From positions 31,534 through 95,533 of the forward strand of contig NZ_MDEE01000018.1 in NCBI RefSeq assembly GCF_002939865.1: 64,000 bases of DNA, written 5' to 3'. Made by a program: the position numbers and the translations under genes. This stretch comes from Xanthomonas dyei. GTDB lineage: Bacteria > Pseudomonadota > Gammaproteobacteria > Xanthomonadales > Xanthomonadaceae. Shown in pieces: positions 56,210 through 64,000 of this stretch. Each line of letters opens with the position of its first letter. Positions within the stretch are counted from its first letter, which is position 1. The notes beneath the pieces are model-generated. The model saw only the letters and a program-made list of their open reading frames with translations. It was not told where the DNA came from and made no database searches.

Positions 56210-56617
56210 ATGCGCCTGCTCCGCTGCCTCCGTTATGGCACCGCCATGCTTGCCGTGGTGGCCACCACCGTCAGTGCGCAAGCGCTGCCGCCGCAACGCG
56301 TCGCTTCCATCACATCCAACGCCCACCACGGAGGGATCGATGGCCCATTCATGCCCACCGCGCAGCTCGGCCTCGAAGCCGAGCGCACGGACAGCACCGG
56401 CGACACGCTGGAAGACCAGGCGCAACAGCGCATCACCAGCACGCTCGGCGCCGACGGTGCACTGGCGCATCGCGATGCGCTCACCAAACAGCAGGCGCAA
56501 GCGCGCGGGCTGGGGTTTGTCGCCACGCACTTCGAGCAGATCGACCGCAGCGGCAGCGGTCGTGTCACGCTGCAGGACGTCGAGGCGTACTTGCGCGATC
56601 AACGTCGCGACAAGTGA
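56210..56617 (+). CDS. Secreted EF-hand protein
   Basis: 135 aa. Sec signal (MRLLRCLRYGTAMLAVVATTVSA), then a linker and a helix-loop-helix with DRSGSGRVTLQDVEAYL, a single EF-hand-like calcium loop. A second loop (DALTKQQAQARG) is less clear. Start ATG 56210 with GAGGAA upstream. The 35-bp gap to the S10 carboxypeptidase suggests co-transcription and possibly a calcium-dependent partnership, which is inference. Confidence 0.78.
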   Translation: MRLLRCLRYGTAMLAVVATTVSAQALPPQRVASITSNAHHGGIDGPFMPTAQLGLEAERTDSTGDTLEDQAQQRITSTLGADGALAHRDALTKQQAQARGLGFVATHFEQIDRSGSGRVTLQDVEAYLRDQRRDK

Positions 56618-56725
56618 TGCAGACCACTGCAGCCACCAGTGAACACCGCCTCTGCCATGGACGCATGGCGGCAGCAGGGTCGCGGCGCAGGCACTCACCG
56701 CGCGGGCGAGTGCCTGCCAGCGCAC

Positions 56726-58981
56726 TCACGCCTGCGCGGCGATCAGCTCCTTCACCCGCGCGGTCAGCACGCTTACGCTGAACGGCTTGGTCAGCACCGC
56801 CATGCCCGCTTCCAGGTGGCGGTCGTCCAGCAAGGCGTTTTCGGCAAACCCGGTAATGAACAGCACCTTGAGACCGGCGCGGTGGGCGCGGCCGGCGTCG
56901 GCCATCTGGCGGCCGTTCATGCCGCCGGGCAGGCCCACGTCGCTGATCAGCAGATCGATGCGCGCGTCCGATTGCAGCAGGCCCAGGCCTGCCACGCTGT
57001 CGCCGGCTTCGATGACGGTATAGCCCAACTCCTGCAACACCTCGCCCAATAGCAGACGGATGGACGCCTCGTCGTCGACGATCAATACCGTCTCGCCGGC
57101 ATCGGTGGGCGTGAGTTGTAGCGGGTCGGTATGGGCATCGGGCTGCATTGCATCGCCCAGGTGGCGCGGCAGATACAAACACACGCTGGAGCCCTTGCCC
57201 ACTTCCGACTGGATCCGCACCTGCCCGCCGGATTGCTTGGCAAAGCCATAGATCATCGACAGCCCCAACCCGGTGCCTTCGCCCAGCGGCTTGGTGGTGA
57301 AGAACGGGTCGAACGCGCGCGCCACCACGTCCGGCGGCATGCCGGTGCCGGTGTCGCCGACGCACAGCCACAGGTACGGGCCCTGGCGCATGCCCAGTTG
57401 CCGTGCCATGTCGTGGTCGATCCAGTGGTTGCCGGTCTCGATCCGCAGACAGCCGCCATTGGGCATGGCATCGCGCGCGTTGATGCACAGATTGAGCAGT
57501 GCATTTTCCAGCTGCGAGGCGTCCACCAGCGCGGGCCACAGCGCGGCGTTGGGCGTGTACTCCACCTGGATGCCTGGGCCCACCGTGCGCTGTACCAACT
57601 CCAGGATATCGACGATCAACTGGCTGACATTGGTCGGCTTGGGCAACAAGGTCTGCCGCCGTGCAAACGCCAGCAAACGGTGCGTCAACGCCGCCGCGCG
57701 CGTGGTGGCGCTCTGCGCGATGCCCAGATAGCGCGGCAACTCCGCAAAGCGCTGCTGCTCCACGCGCAGCATCATCAATTCCAGTGCGCCGGAAATGCCG
57801 GCCAGCAGATTGTTGAAGTCGTGCGCCAGCCCCCCGGTGAGCTGACCCACCGCTTCCATCTTCTGCGCTTGGCGCAGCGCTTCTTCGGCCACCATCAGCT
57901 CGCGCGTGCGCGCGGTGACGCGCTGTTCCAGCGTCTGGCTCAGATCGCGCAGCGCGGCCAACGCACGGTCGCGTTCTTCGGACAAGGCGTGGCGTGCGTC
58001 GATATCCAGCAGCACGCCGGGAAATCGCAGCGGCGTGCCGTCCGGCGCATGTTCGACACGGCCGTTGGCTTCCAGCCAGTAGTAATTCCCATCGCGACGC
58101 TTGACCCGGTACTGGTGCGCATACGCACCGCCACGCGCAATCGCCTTGCTGATCGCCGCACGCAAGCCATCTCTGTCGTCCGGGTGCACCGTGGCGATGA
58201 CCTGCTCCAACGGCAGGCCGGTGCGACTGCACGACGGATCGAAACCGAAGGTGTCGGCGAAGGCTTCGTCCACCGAAAACGCATCGTTTGGCAGATCCCA
58301 GATCCAGGTGCCGATGATCGCCCCGGCGGCCAGTGCCAACTGCACGCGCTCGGCATTGCGGCGCGCAACGGTCTCCGCTTCCAGCGCGCGATCGCGCTCG
58401 CTGGTACGGCTCACCACTTCATGCACCAGATGCGTGTTCGCATTGCTCAGCATCGCGTTCTGAATCTCGCGATGACGCTCGGCCGCCACTTGCGCGGTGG
58501 TTTCGATGGCGATGTTCAACAGCCCCACGATGCTGCCGTCTTCTCCGCGGATGGGCGAGGCGGTGGAATTCCAGTACGTGGTTTCGCGCACGCCGTTGCG
58601 CACCATCGGCAACGAAACAACACCCTGGCCGTAGCCGTCGCCGGTCCGCATCACCTGTGCAAAATCCTCGGCGATGGGCGCATAGGTTTCGCCCCAGACC
58701 TCGGCCACCGGTTGCCCCAGTGCGTACGGATGGCGGTCGCCCAACGATTGCAGATACACATCGTTGTAGAACAGGCGCAGTTGCGGCCCCCACAGCACTG
58801 CGCCCAACAACCTGGCGTTGAGCATCATCGATAACGCCGTGCGCAGCGATTGCGGCCAGGTGTGCGGGTCGCCCATCGGCGTGGCCGCCCAGTCGTGCGC
58901 ACGGATCGCCGCCCCCATGACGCCACCGCCGGAGAGGAATTCCAGACCGCTCGGCTCGATGGCGGGGTGCGCTGTGCTCAC
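56726..58981 (-). CDS. Hybrid PAS-histidine kinase with receiver
   Basis: 751 aa from a GTG at 58981. Order: N-terminal region, PAS domains (the one with DGNYYWLEANGRVEHAPDGTP near residues 300-320 is clearest), a short coiled coil, the HisKA helix with phospho-His in GGLAHDFNNLLAG (His about 387), the ATPase domain with NLCINARDAM and GDTGTGMPPDV, and a C-terminal receiver with phospho-Asp in LLISDVGLPGG (about 681). No transmembrane segment. A GTG at 59038 would add 19 residues; the start is uncertain. The signal sensed is unknown. Confidence 0.88.
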   Translation of the reverse strand: MSTAHPAIEPSGLEFLSGGGVMGAAIRAHDWAATPMGDPHTWPQSLRTALSMMLNARLLGAVLWGPQLRLFYNDVYLQSLGDRHPYALGQPVAEVWGETYAPIAEDFAQVMRTGDGYGQGVVSLPMVRNGVRETTYWNSTASPIRGEDGSIVGLLNIAIETTAQVAAERHREIQNAMLSNANTHLVHEVVSRTSERDRALEAETVARRNAERVQLALAAGAIIGTWIWDLPNDAFSVDEAFADTFGFDPSCSRTGLPLEQVIATVHPDDRDGLRAAISKAIARGGAYAHQYRVKRRDGNYYWLEANGRVEHAPDGTPLRFPGVLLDIDARHALSEERDRALAALRDLSQTLEQRVTARTRELMVAEEALRQAQKMEAVGQLTGGLAHDFNNLLAGISGALELMMLRVEQQRFAELPRYLGIAQSATTRAAALTHRLLAFARRQTLLPKPTNVSQLIVDILELVQRTVGPGIQVEYTPNAALWPALVDASQLENALLNLCINARDAMPNGGCLRIETGNHWIDHDMARQLGMRQGPYLWLCVGDTGTGMPPDVVARAFDPFFTTKPLGEGTGLGLSMIYGFAKQSGGQVRIQSEVGKGSSVCLYLPRHLGDAMQPDAHTDPLQLTPTDAGETVLIVDDEASIRLLLGEVLQELGYTVIEAGDSVAGLGLLQSDARIDLLISDVGLPGGMNGRQMADAGRAHRAGLKVLFITGFAENALLDDRHLEAGMAVLTKPFSVSVLTARVKELIAAQA

Positions 58982-59386
58982 GTGGTAGCGGCCGTGCCTG
59001 GTTGTGAAGTGGCCGCATTGTGGCACGCGCTCCTGCACGGAATGTGCAGTGGCTGTGCACTGCCGTCGGCGTCAGAACGGAGGTGGTTGCGCTGGCGCGT
59101 GCAACCGCGCCGTTAGCCGGCAGCGCCCCGCGGCAGCGATCCTGGCCGGCCAAGTCCGACACCGTATTCAGCGTGCTGCTGGCCAATGTGTGGCCACCAG
59201 CTAGCAAGTACCTCGCCGTGTTAGACCGATCGCCCGGGGACGCGACTGTGACGCCGCCAGTCGCAGCGTCATATTGGATGCATGAAGCGCGCGGCACTCG
59301 CAACAGGGCGGCCAAATGCGAGCGCACATCATGCTCACACCGGCCCAGAGAGACTGGCCGGGTTCCCAAACTACGAGAAACGTCCC
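58982..59386. other. Gene-free stretch between kinase and CsbD
   Basis: About 405 bases, the two divergent promoters lie here. I see no particular motif. Confidence 0.4.
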
Positions 59387-59566
59387 ATGGATAAGAACCG
59401 TATCGAAGGCACCGCCAAGCAGATCAAGGGCTCGGTCAAGGAAGCCGTCGGCCGCGTCACCGGCGACAAGAGCACCGAGCTGGAAGGCGCCGCCGAAAAG
59501 AATATCGGCAAGGTGCAGGCCAAGGCCGGTGAAGTAGCCGACAAGGTGCGTAACGCTGCCAAGTAA
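59387..59566 (+). CDS. CsbD family stress protein
   Basis: 59 aa. CsbD-like proteins are small, hydrophilic and stress-induced. MDKNRIEGTAKQIKGSVKEA is the family's typical start; repeated Lys/Gly/Glu helices and GAAEKNIGKVQAKAGEVADK fill the rest. ATG 59387 with CGAGAAA upstream. No operon partner. Confidence 0.93.
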   Translation: MDKNRIEGTAKQIKGSVKEAVGRVTGDKSTELEGAAEKNIGKVQAKAGEVADKVRNAAK

Positions 59567-59861
59567 GGGTTTGTGAGTTGGAAGAATGCGAGAAACTGGC
59601 GCAACGCGTTGACGGCAGTCGCTGAAAAGCAACGCGTCGATGGCCTCGGTCAGGAGCAGTGTGATTGTGGCGGGCAGGAGCTTAGCCGGCCGAATCGAGC
59701 AGTCACTTGGTTGGCCGGATGAGGTGTCTGGACGGATGAAGTGCCTGCATTATCTGCTTGCTACGACAGATAATCCGCTCGCTGCGATCCGCCCCGCTCA
59801 TTAACTCGCATTAGACGGCGCTACAGCGCTCGATACTTGCACCCCAGAGTACCCAACAATC

Positions 59862-59898
59862 AACGACGCCCCGACTGAATCGGGGCGTCGTTGTTTTT
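59862..59898 (+). terminator. Strong intrinsic terminator
   Basis: Twelve-base stem aacgacgccccg/cggggcgtcgtt with loop actgaat, followed by GTTTTT. It lies 300 bp beyond csbD, so it may end that transcript or a small RNA. Confidence 0.85.
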
Positions 59899-59987
59899 AT
59901 CGTATCCAGTCAAAAACCAAATGACCTGAGCAAGCGAAAACCAGCTAACGCACGTCCGGCAAGTCAACCAAAGCACGTGCAGCCATT

Positions 59988-60115
59988 CCCTTCTCCCCTC
60001 GGGAGAAGGTGGCCCGAAGGGCCGGATGAGGGTACGGGCAAAGCCTGATGTAACTGAGCCATCACGTGTGGCCGTACCCTCACCCCACCCCCTCTCCCGC
60101 GGGGAGAGGGGGTGG
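59988..60115. repeat. Long inverted intergenic repeat
   Basis: ccttctcccctcgggagaagg on the left and ccctctcccgcggggagaggg on the right are each stems; between them gagggtacgg and ccgtaccctc pair across about 35 bases, and ggtggcccgaagggccgga links the parts. The same family as 9938-9978. Confidence 0.7.
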
Positions 60116-60278
60116 TCACCGCATATGTCCAGCAAGCGCTGTCACAGCGCCTTTTTTCCTGTGCCACGTGGTGCGCACCAATGATTGCTATCGCTGCAAC
60201 CAATGGCGCGCGGCACTGTTTTTATCGTTCGCCCGATGCCAGCAACTGTGCACTGGAAGATGACGCCGACGCCCTTGC

Positions 60279-60902
60279 TCACACCGGCCGATACGTCTGC
60301 GCCATAAACCCGCTTGGGAAGGTCTTGGTGCCGATCAGCGTGAGCGGCCGTGGTGCGGGCAGGCCATCGAAGATCGGCAGGCCCTTGCCCAGCACGATCG
60401 GGTACACGCCCAGCACGTACTCATCGACCAGGTTGTGCGCAATCAAACTACGCGCAAACGCCGCACCGCCATGCGCGATGATCGGCTTGTCACCGTGCGC
60501 CTTGAGCTTGGCCACTTCTTCAGCCAGATCGCCACTGGCCACGTAGGCCTGCGCCCAACTCTGCGCGCCATCCTGCAATGGTGCGCCTGCCGCGTCGGCC
60601 TGTGCCTGCGCAGCCTGGAGCGCGGTAACAGCCGCGTTTAATACTGCTGCGCCCTGCGCAGAAAACACCGCCTTGGGGATCTGATTCATCGGCGGCGCAA
60701 ACGGGGAGGTGGCCGTTGGCCAGAAAGTCGCCATGCCCTGAAAGACGCGACTGCCCATGATGTGCAGGCTGGCCTCCCACGCAGTGGCGACCTTCCAGGC
60801 GATCGCCTCCTGGTCACCGCTGAATATCCAGTCCACCTCGCCATCGGACCCACTGACAAAACTGTCCAACGACACCGACATCATCAATTTCAGCTCACGC
60901 AT
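60279..60902 (-). CDS. RibD-C/dihydrofolate reductase-like protein
   Basis: 207 aa. NADPH-binding reductase fold: MMSVSLDSFVSGSDGEVDW near the N-terminus, IMGSRVFQGMATFWP, and HGGAAFARSLIAHNLVDEY before the final LGVYPIVLGKGLPIFDGL. All are marks of the RibD C-terminal/DHFR family. ATG 60902 has GAGGAA upstream. A longer frame to 61061 is less likely. Substrate unknown. Confidence 0.88.
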   Translation of the reverse strand: MRELKLMMSVSLDSFVSGSDGEVDWIFSGDQEAIAWKVATAWEASLHIMGSRVFQGMATFWPTATSPFAPPMNQIPKAVFSAQGAAVLNAAVTALQAAQAQADAAGAPLQDGAQSWAQAYVASGDLAEEVAKLKAHGDKPIIAHGGAAFARSLIAHNLVDEYVLGVYPIVLGKGLPIFDGLPAPRPLTLIGTKTFPSGFMAQTYRPV

Positions 60903-61328
60903 TGCAGTTTCCTCGTGCGCCCCGGCAGGAGCGAGACGGCGGTGGGCGGGATGCCAGCCTTGCAACAACGACGAGGGGACTGTACGAAATTCGACATGCG
61001 TCTGCACCGCGTTGCCTGCTGCCATACAGACCGTCAGGCAGCGAGCGCGGCCTTGCGGCAAGGCTGGGACAGTCTTGGTCCCCGCTTCTGACGATCAAAG
61101 AACTTCGCTGGCATCTTTTGGGGTACTCCCGCGTCATATGTCCAGGCATACCTAATCGACTCGCGAGCGAGAGCAGCGGGCAGGCACCTGCAGTAAGCTC
61201 ATCGCCACTACACGACCGCGTCTGATTGGGTCCCATGCCATGCCAGCAGCCCTAAACACCAGGCATTACTCACCTTCAGCTCGGCGTCCGCGACCAACAT
61301 TGCGATGCGCACCCATAAGGCGCATCTG
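60903..61328. other. Gene-free stretch
   Basis: About 425 bases between divergent genes; I see no identifiable element beyond the ribosome sites at the ends. Confidence 0.45.
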
Positions 61329-62534
61329 ATGACACACGCCGTACCAGCACCCATGCGACCCAGCACTGCGCTGGTGGTGATCATCGTGGCGCAGTTGCTG
61401 GGCACCTCGTTGTGGTTTTCGGCCAATAGCGCGGCCGACGACGTGATGCGGCAGTGGGGCGTGGGTGCGGCGGCCATCGGGTTGCTGACCATGGCCACGC
61501 AGGTCGGTTTTATCCTGGGTACGTTGAGCTTTGCGCTGAGCGGGTTGGCCGACCGGTTTGCGGCCAGCCGCATCTTTGCCAGCTGCGCGGTAGGCGGCGC
61601 GGCGTGCAATCTGGGTTTTGCGGTGTTTGCCAGCGATGTCGCCACGGGGATGGTGTGGCGCTTTGCGGTGGGGCTGTGCCTGTCTGGCATTTATCCGATC
61701 GGGATGAAGCTGGTGGTGCAGTGGGCGCCGCAACATGCGGGTAAGGCGCTGGCATGGTTGGTCGGCATGCTCACGCTGGGCACCGCGTTGCCGCAGGGCA
61801 TCAAGGCAGTGGGTGGCGCGTTGCCGTGGCAGACACCGATGCTGGTGGCGTCGGTACTGGCGGTGATTGCCGCAGTGATGATCCTGCGACTGGGGCAAGC
61901 TGCGTCTGCGCCGCGACGGGCGGGCGGCAAGCTGGCGTTCGGTGCGGTGTTGCAGGCGTTTTCGCTGAAGGACTTTCGCGCGGCCACGTTTGGCTACTTC
62001 GGCCACATGTGGGAGTTGTATGCGATGTGGACGCTGACGCCGCTGCTGATCACCCGCGCCGGGTTGGCGCAGGCGCTTGGGGTGAGCACGGCCATGTTGG
62101 CGTTTGCGGTGATTGCCGCAGGGGCGGTGGGCTGCGTGTTGGGCGGGCAGTTGAGTGCGCGCATCGGCAGCGCGCGCGTGGCGGCGGTGGCGTTGCTGAT
62201 GTCGGCACTGTGTTGCCTGGCGTTTCCGTGGGTGGGTGCGCAGTCGGGCTATGCAGCACTGGCGTTGATGCTGGTGTGGGGCACCAGTGTGGTGGCGGAC
62301 TCGCCGCAGTTTTCTGCATTGGCTGCACGTGCGTGCCCGCCCGCCATCGTGGGCAGCGCGTTGTCGATGCAGAACGCGATTGGCTTTGCGATCACGGTGG
62401 TGGCGATCGGCGTGACCACGCGGTATGTAGACGCGCTGGGGCTGCAAATCGCGTGGGTACTACTGCCGGGCCCGTTGCTTGGGTTGCTGGCGCTAATGCC
62501 GTTGTGGCGCAAGCGGCCAGCAACTTTGGCGTGA
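61329..62534 (+). CDS. MFS transporter
   Basis: 401 aa, twelve transmembrane helices. The first helix LVVIIVAQLLGTSLWFSANS and the motif FALSGLADRFAASRIF suit the family, and SVVADSPQFSALAARACPP lies in the second half. It ends WRKRPATLA. The ATG at 61329 has AAGG nine bases upstream; ATG 61305 adds eight residues and lacks a site. Substrate unknown. Confidence 0.88.
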   Translation: MTHAVPAPMRPSTALVVIIVAQLLGTSLWFSANSAADDVMRQWGVGAAAIGLLTMATQVGFILGTLSFALSGLADRFAASRIFASCAVGGAACNLGFAVFASDVATGMVWRFAVGLCLSGIYPIGMKLVVQWAPQHAGKALAWLVGMLTLGTALPQGIKAVGGALPWQTPMLVASVLAVIAAVMILRLGQAASAPRRAGGKLAFGAVLQAFSLKDFRAATFGYFGHMWELYAMWTLTPLLITRAGLAQALGVSTAMLAFAVIAAGAVGCVLGGQLSARIGSARVAAVALLMSALCCLAFPWVGAQSGYAALALMLVWGTSVVADSPQFSALAARACPPAIVGSALSMQNAIGFAITVVAIGVTTRYVDALGLQIAWVLLPGPLLGLLALMPLWRKRPATLA

Positions 62535-62774
62535 TGTGATGCCAGAAGCGAGCGCCGCGCGGTGTGGCGCAGTGCCCTAACCGGCAAGGGGCACCGCAGT
62601 CGGCAGAAATGGCGCTAGATGCCGCGCACACGGTTGAGGTGGCCAAACTTTCGTAGCGGCATCCTTGTGTCGTCGTGGCGACAGGCGTCAGAGACAGGCC
62701 CTGAGTACCAAGCGGACTGAACCACCCGCGCATGCAACGCGTGGGCTAGGATCGGTGCGAACAGGGGGAACACC

Positions 62775-63221
62775 ATGGACAGAATCACCATCGCGCGCCG
62801 TGGCGCGCTGGCGCTGACAGCGCTGTGCATGCTCGCGTGCGCACAAGGCGCGCCGGCGCAGGGCATGCGCTCAGCCACGGGCAAGGCGACGAGCAAATAC
62901 ATCCCGCCAACGCGGCAACCGTACAACTCCATGGCGCGCGACACCACGCCCTTCAATTGCGAGCAGCACCGCGCGCACCCGCATCCGGGCATGGTGCGTT
63001 ACTGCCAGAGCATCGAGAACATGATGCTGCGTAACGAGGCGCGCAGTCAGGGGCGCCCCGCTCCGTCGGATTCCATCATTGCGCTACCGGGCCTTGGCAC
63101 GGCAGAGGCCAAACAGCTGGGTTACGCCTGCGTGGGCGGGCAAGCGATGAAGCGGCTGCGCAATGGATGGGAGCAGGTGTCGGCTGCTGCGGGTGGGTGG
63201 CAGCGGTGTCAGGGTGGATAG
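62775..63221 (+). CDS. Secreted hypothetical protein with four Cys
   Basis: 148 aa. Sec signal LALTALCMLACAQGAPA (with Cys in it; a lipobox is not clear). The mature part has Cys in FNCEQH, RYCQS, YACVGG and QRCQG, four in all, which may form two disulfides. ARRGALALT is Arg-rich but lacks a full Tat motif. No family recognised. It is convergent with the membrane protein that follows. Confidence 0.65.
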   Translation: MDRITIARRGALALTALCMLACAQGAPAQGMRSATGKATSKYIPPTRQPYNSMARDTTPFNCEQHRAHPHPGMVRYCQSIENMMLRNEARSQGRPAPSDSIIALPGLGTAEAKQLGYACVGGQAMKRLRNGWEQVSAAAGGWQRCQGG

Positions 63222-63227
63222 GTGAAC

Positions 63228-63785
63228 CTATTCTCCGCCAGCTCTGAACAAGGCCAACATCCGCCAAGAAACGGTGGCGCTGATCAGAAATGAAATCCCC
63301 ACCGCTAGCACCGGCGCGAAGCGCAGTGGCGTACGGTTAAACCCTGACCACGGGAATGCCCGCTTGATCAGCAAGAACGGATATCCCAGCAAAACCGCGA
63401 AGAAAGTGGGATCCCAGCTGAATCTGTCGCCACGTGGCACCCCATTGAAGACTACGTCAAGGCCAAAATAAAGCATGTAAGCAGCAAAGCCCATGAGTAT
63501 CACAGCATGGACTTTGAGCGCGGTTCCAAGCTTTTCCCGGCGAATGAAGGCCAGCACCGAGAATGCCAACGCAACGATCACGGCAGGCACAGACACATAG
63601 GCAAACGCAATCTCCTGCGCCATCTCCGGCACCTTGCCGGTACTCACCAACAGCAGGGCGCCCCCATGTGCGAGCACTACAAGGGCGCACAGTGCAGAGT
63701 TTACGCAGAGCATCGCAAAGGAACTGATGCTGTCCAGCCTATCCAACAGCGAGTTAAGAATTTTCACGACTACTCTCGGTATCAA
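63228..63785 (-). CDS. Membrane protein of unknown function
   Basis: 185 aa with four to five predicted transmembrane helices (about 22-48, 60-80, 88-110, 125-140 and 155-175). Short charged loops include FIRREKLG and VPRGDRFSWD. No family recognised. Lower GC and different codon use from most neighbours suggest it may be a later addition, close to the insertion sequence at the right edge. Confidence 0.7.
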   Translation of the reverse strand: MIPRVVVKILNSLLDRLDSISSFAMLCVNSALCALVVLAHGGALLLVSTGKVPEMAQEIAFAYVSVPAVIVALAFSVLAFIRREKLGTALKVHAVILMGFAAYMLYFGLDVVFNGVPRGDRFSWDPTFFAVLLGYPFLLIKRAFPWSGFNRTPLRFAPVLAVGISFLISATVSWRMLALFRAGGE

Positions 63786-63916
63786 TGCCCCCCTTATGTC
63801 ACATCGAACAGCTCGTCAGGACGTGGCAGGCGGAAAGAAACTGACTGTTATCCTACCTCAAGGTAAGCAGGGCGGATAAGTGAACCTCGCCGCGTTGTTT
63901 GTAGTTAAAGCGCTAG

Positions 63917-64000
63917 GGAAGGTCTGAATAACGATGCCTGAGAGGGCAGAATGTCCGCATCGTTCCGGAGAATCGCGTTTGGATCTTCGGAGTTTCGCCA
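63917..64000. mobile_element. Probable left end of an IS5-group insertion sequence
   Basis: The sequence from 63917 starts ggaaggtctgaataacg, like the IS5-group terminal repeat (GGAAGGTGCGAA...), and is directly preceded by ctag (63913-63916), the target type that group duplicates. It runs off the right edge, so the transposase is not seen. Confidence 0.6.

Larger units (their letters stand above)
59567..60278. other. Gene-free stretch with terminator and repeat
   Basis: About 710 bases. After 300 bases with nothing recognisable, a strong terminator is at 59862-59898 and a structured intergenic repeat at 59988-60115. Confidence 0.6.

Noticed and set aside
57131..58834. 567-codon plus frame
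   Set aside because: Complement of the histidine kinase.

Overview
The window is a stretch of GC-rich gammaproteobacterial chromosome that looks like Xanthomonas. The reasons are the protein sequences (tyrB, fbp, a Ku/LigD pair, protealysin-like M4 protease, proP-like carrier), the frequent GTG starts, and the short intergenic repeats of the GGGAATCGGGA and CCCTCTCCC...GGGAGAGGG kinds. I see no rRNA, tRNA, CRISPR array or prophage. The species cannot be fixed from the sequence alone.

Layout. 1-2500 (minus): bacterial end-joining genes, ligD (cut by the left edge) and ku, with a small coupled upstream gene. 2600-5000: a DUF779 protein and an NAD aldehyde dehydrogenase. 5300-8500: two small unknown proteins and a TonB-dependent receptor. 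8633-11135 (plus): tyrB and fbp. 11394-14282: a TetR regulator divergent from an NmrA-like reductase and an epoxide hydrolase, with a palindromic operator candidate between them. 14769-29282 (plus) is the most striking region. It holds two tandem TldD-like metalloprotease homologues, both with twin-arginine signals, an unsignalled TldE/PmbA partner, a Tat-type DUF4159 protein, then MoxR ATPase, DUF58, BatA-like, DUF4175-like and a large membrane protein, several joined by ATGA overlaps. A pair of 300-bp nested repeats lies between the two tldD copies, and a block of decayed in-phase tandem repeats fills the slot after DUF58.

29466-36109 is a catabolic or detoxification block: a SnoaL-like protein, a succinate-semialdehyde-type dehydrogenase, two SDR enzymes, a YciI protein, a crotonase homologue with an apparent export signal, and a divergent AraC regulator. 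36287-42157 holds a methyltransferase, EcsC, SRPBCC, a ProP-like transporter, a thioredoxin-like protein, a host-attachment-type protein and the remnant of an alpha/beta hydrolase. 42526-48376 (minus) carries a giant M48 membrane metalloprotease, a NUDIX hydrolase and an MFS exporter. The exporter is controlled, by inference, by a divergent TetR gene through three similar operator-like sites. 49548-56617 (mostly plus) has an NAD(P)-binding protein, the protealysin-like protease with its emfourin-type inhibitor, an AHSA1 protein (minus), a membrane HDOD protein, an S10 carboxypeptidase and an EF-hand protein. 56726-63785 holds a hybrid PAS histidine kinase, CsbD, a RibD-C/DHFR-like reductase, an MFS transporter and two unknown proteins. 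The last 84 bases look like the left end of an IS5-group insertion sequence sitting on a CTAG target.

The best candidate for an undescribed system is the 14.8-29.3 kb cluster: a putative Tat-exported TldD/TldE protease beside a MoxR/DUF58/BatA chaperone-type module. All function calls are by recognition of protein families in the translations; no database search was run.
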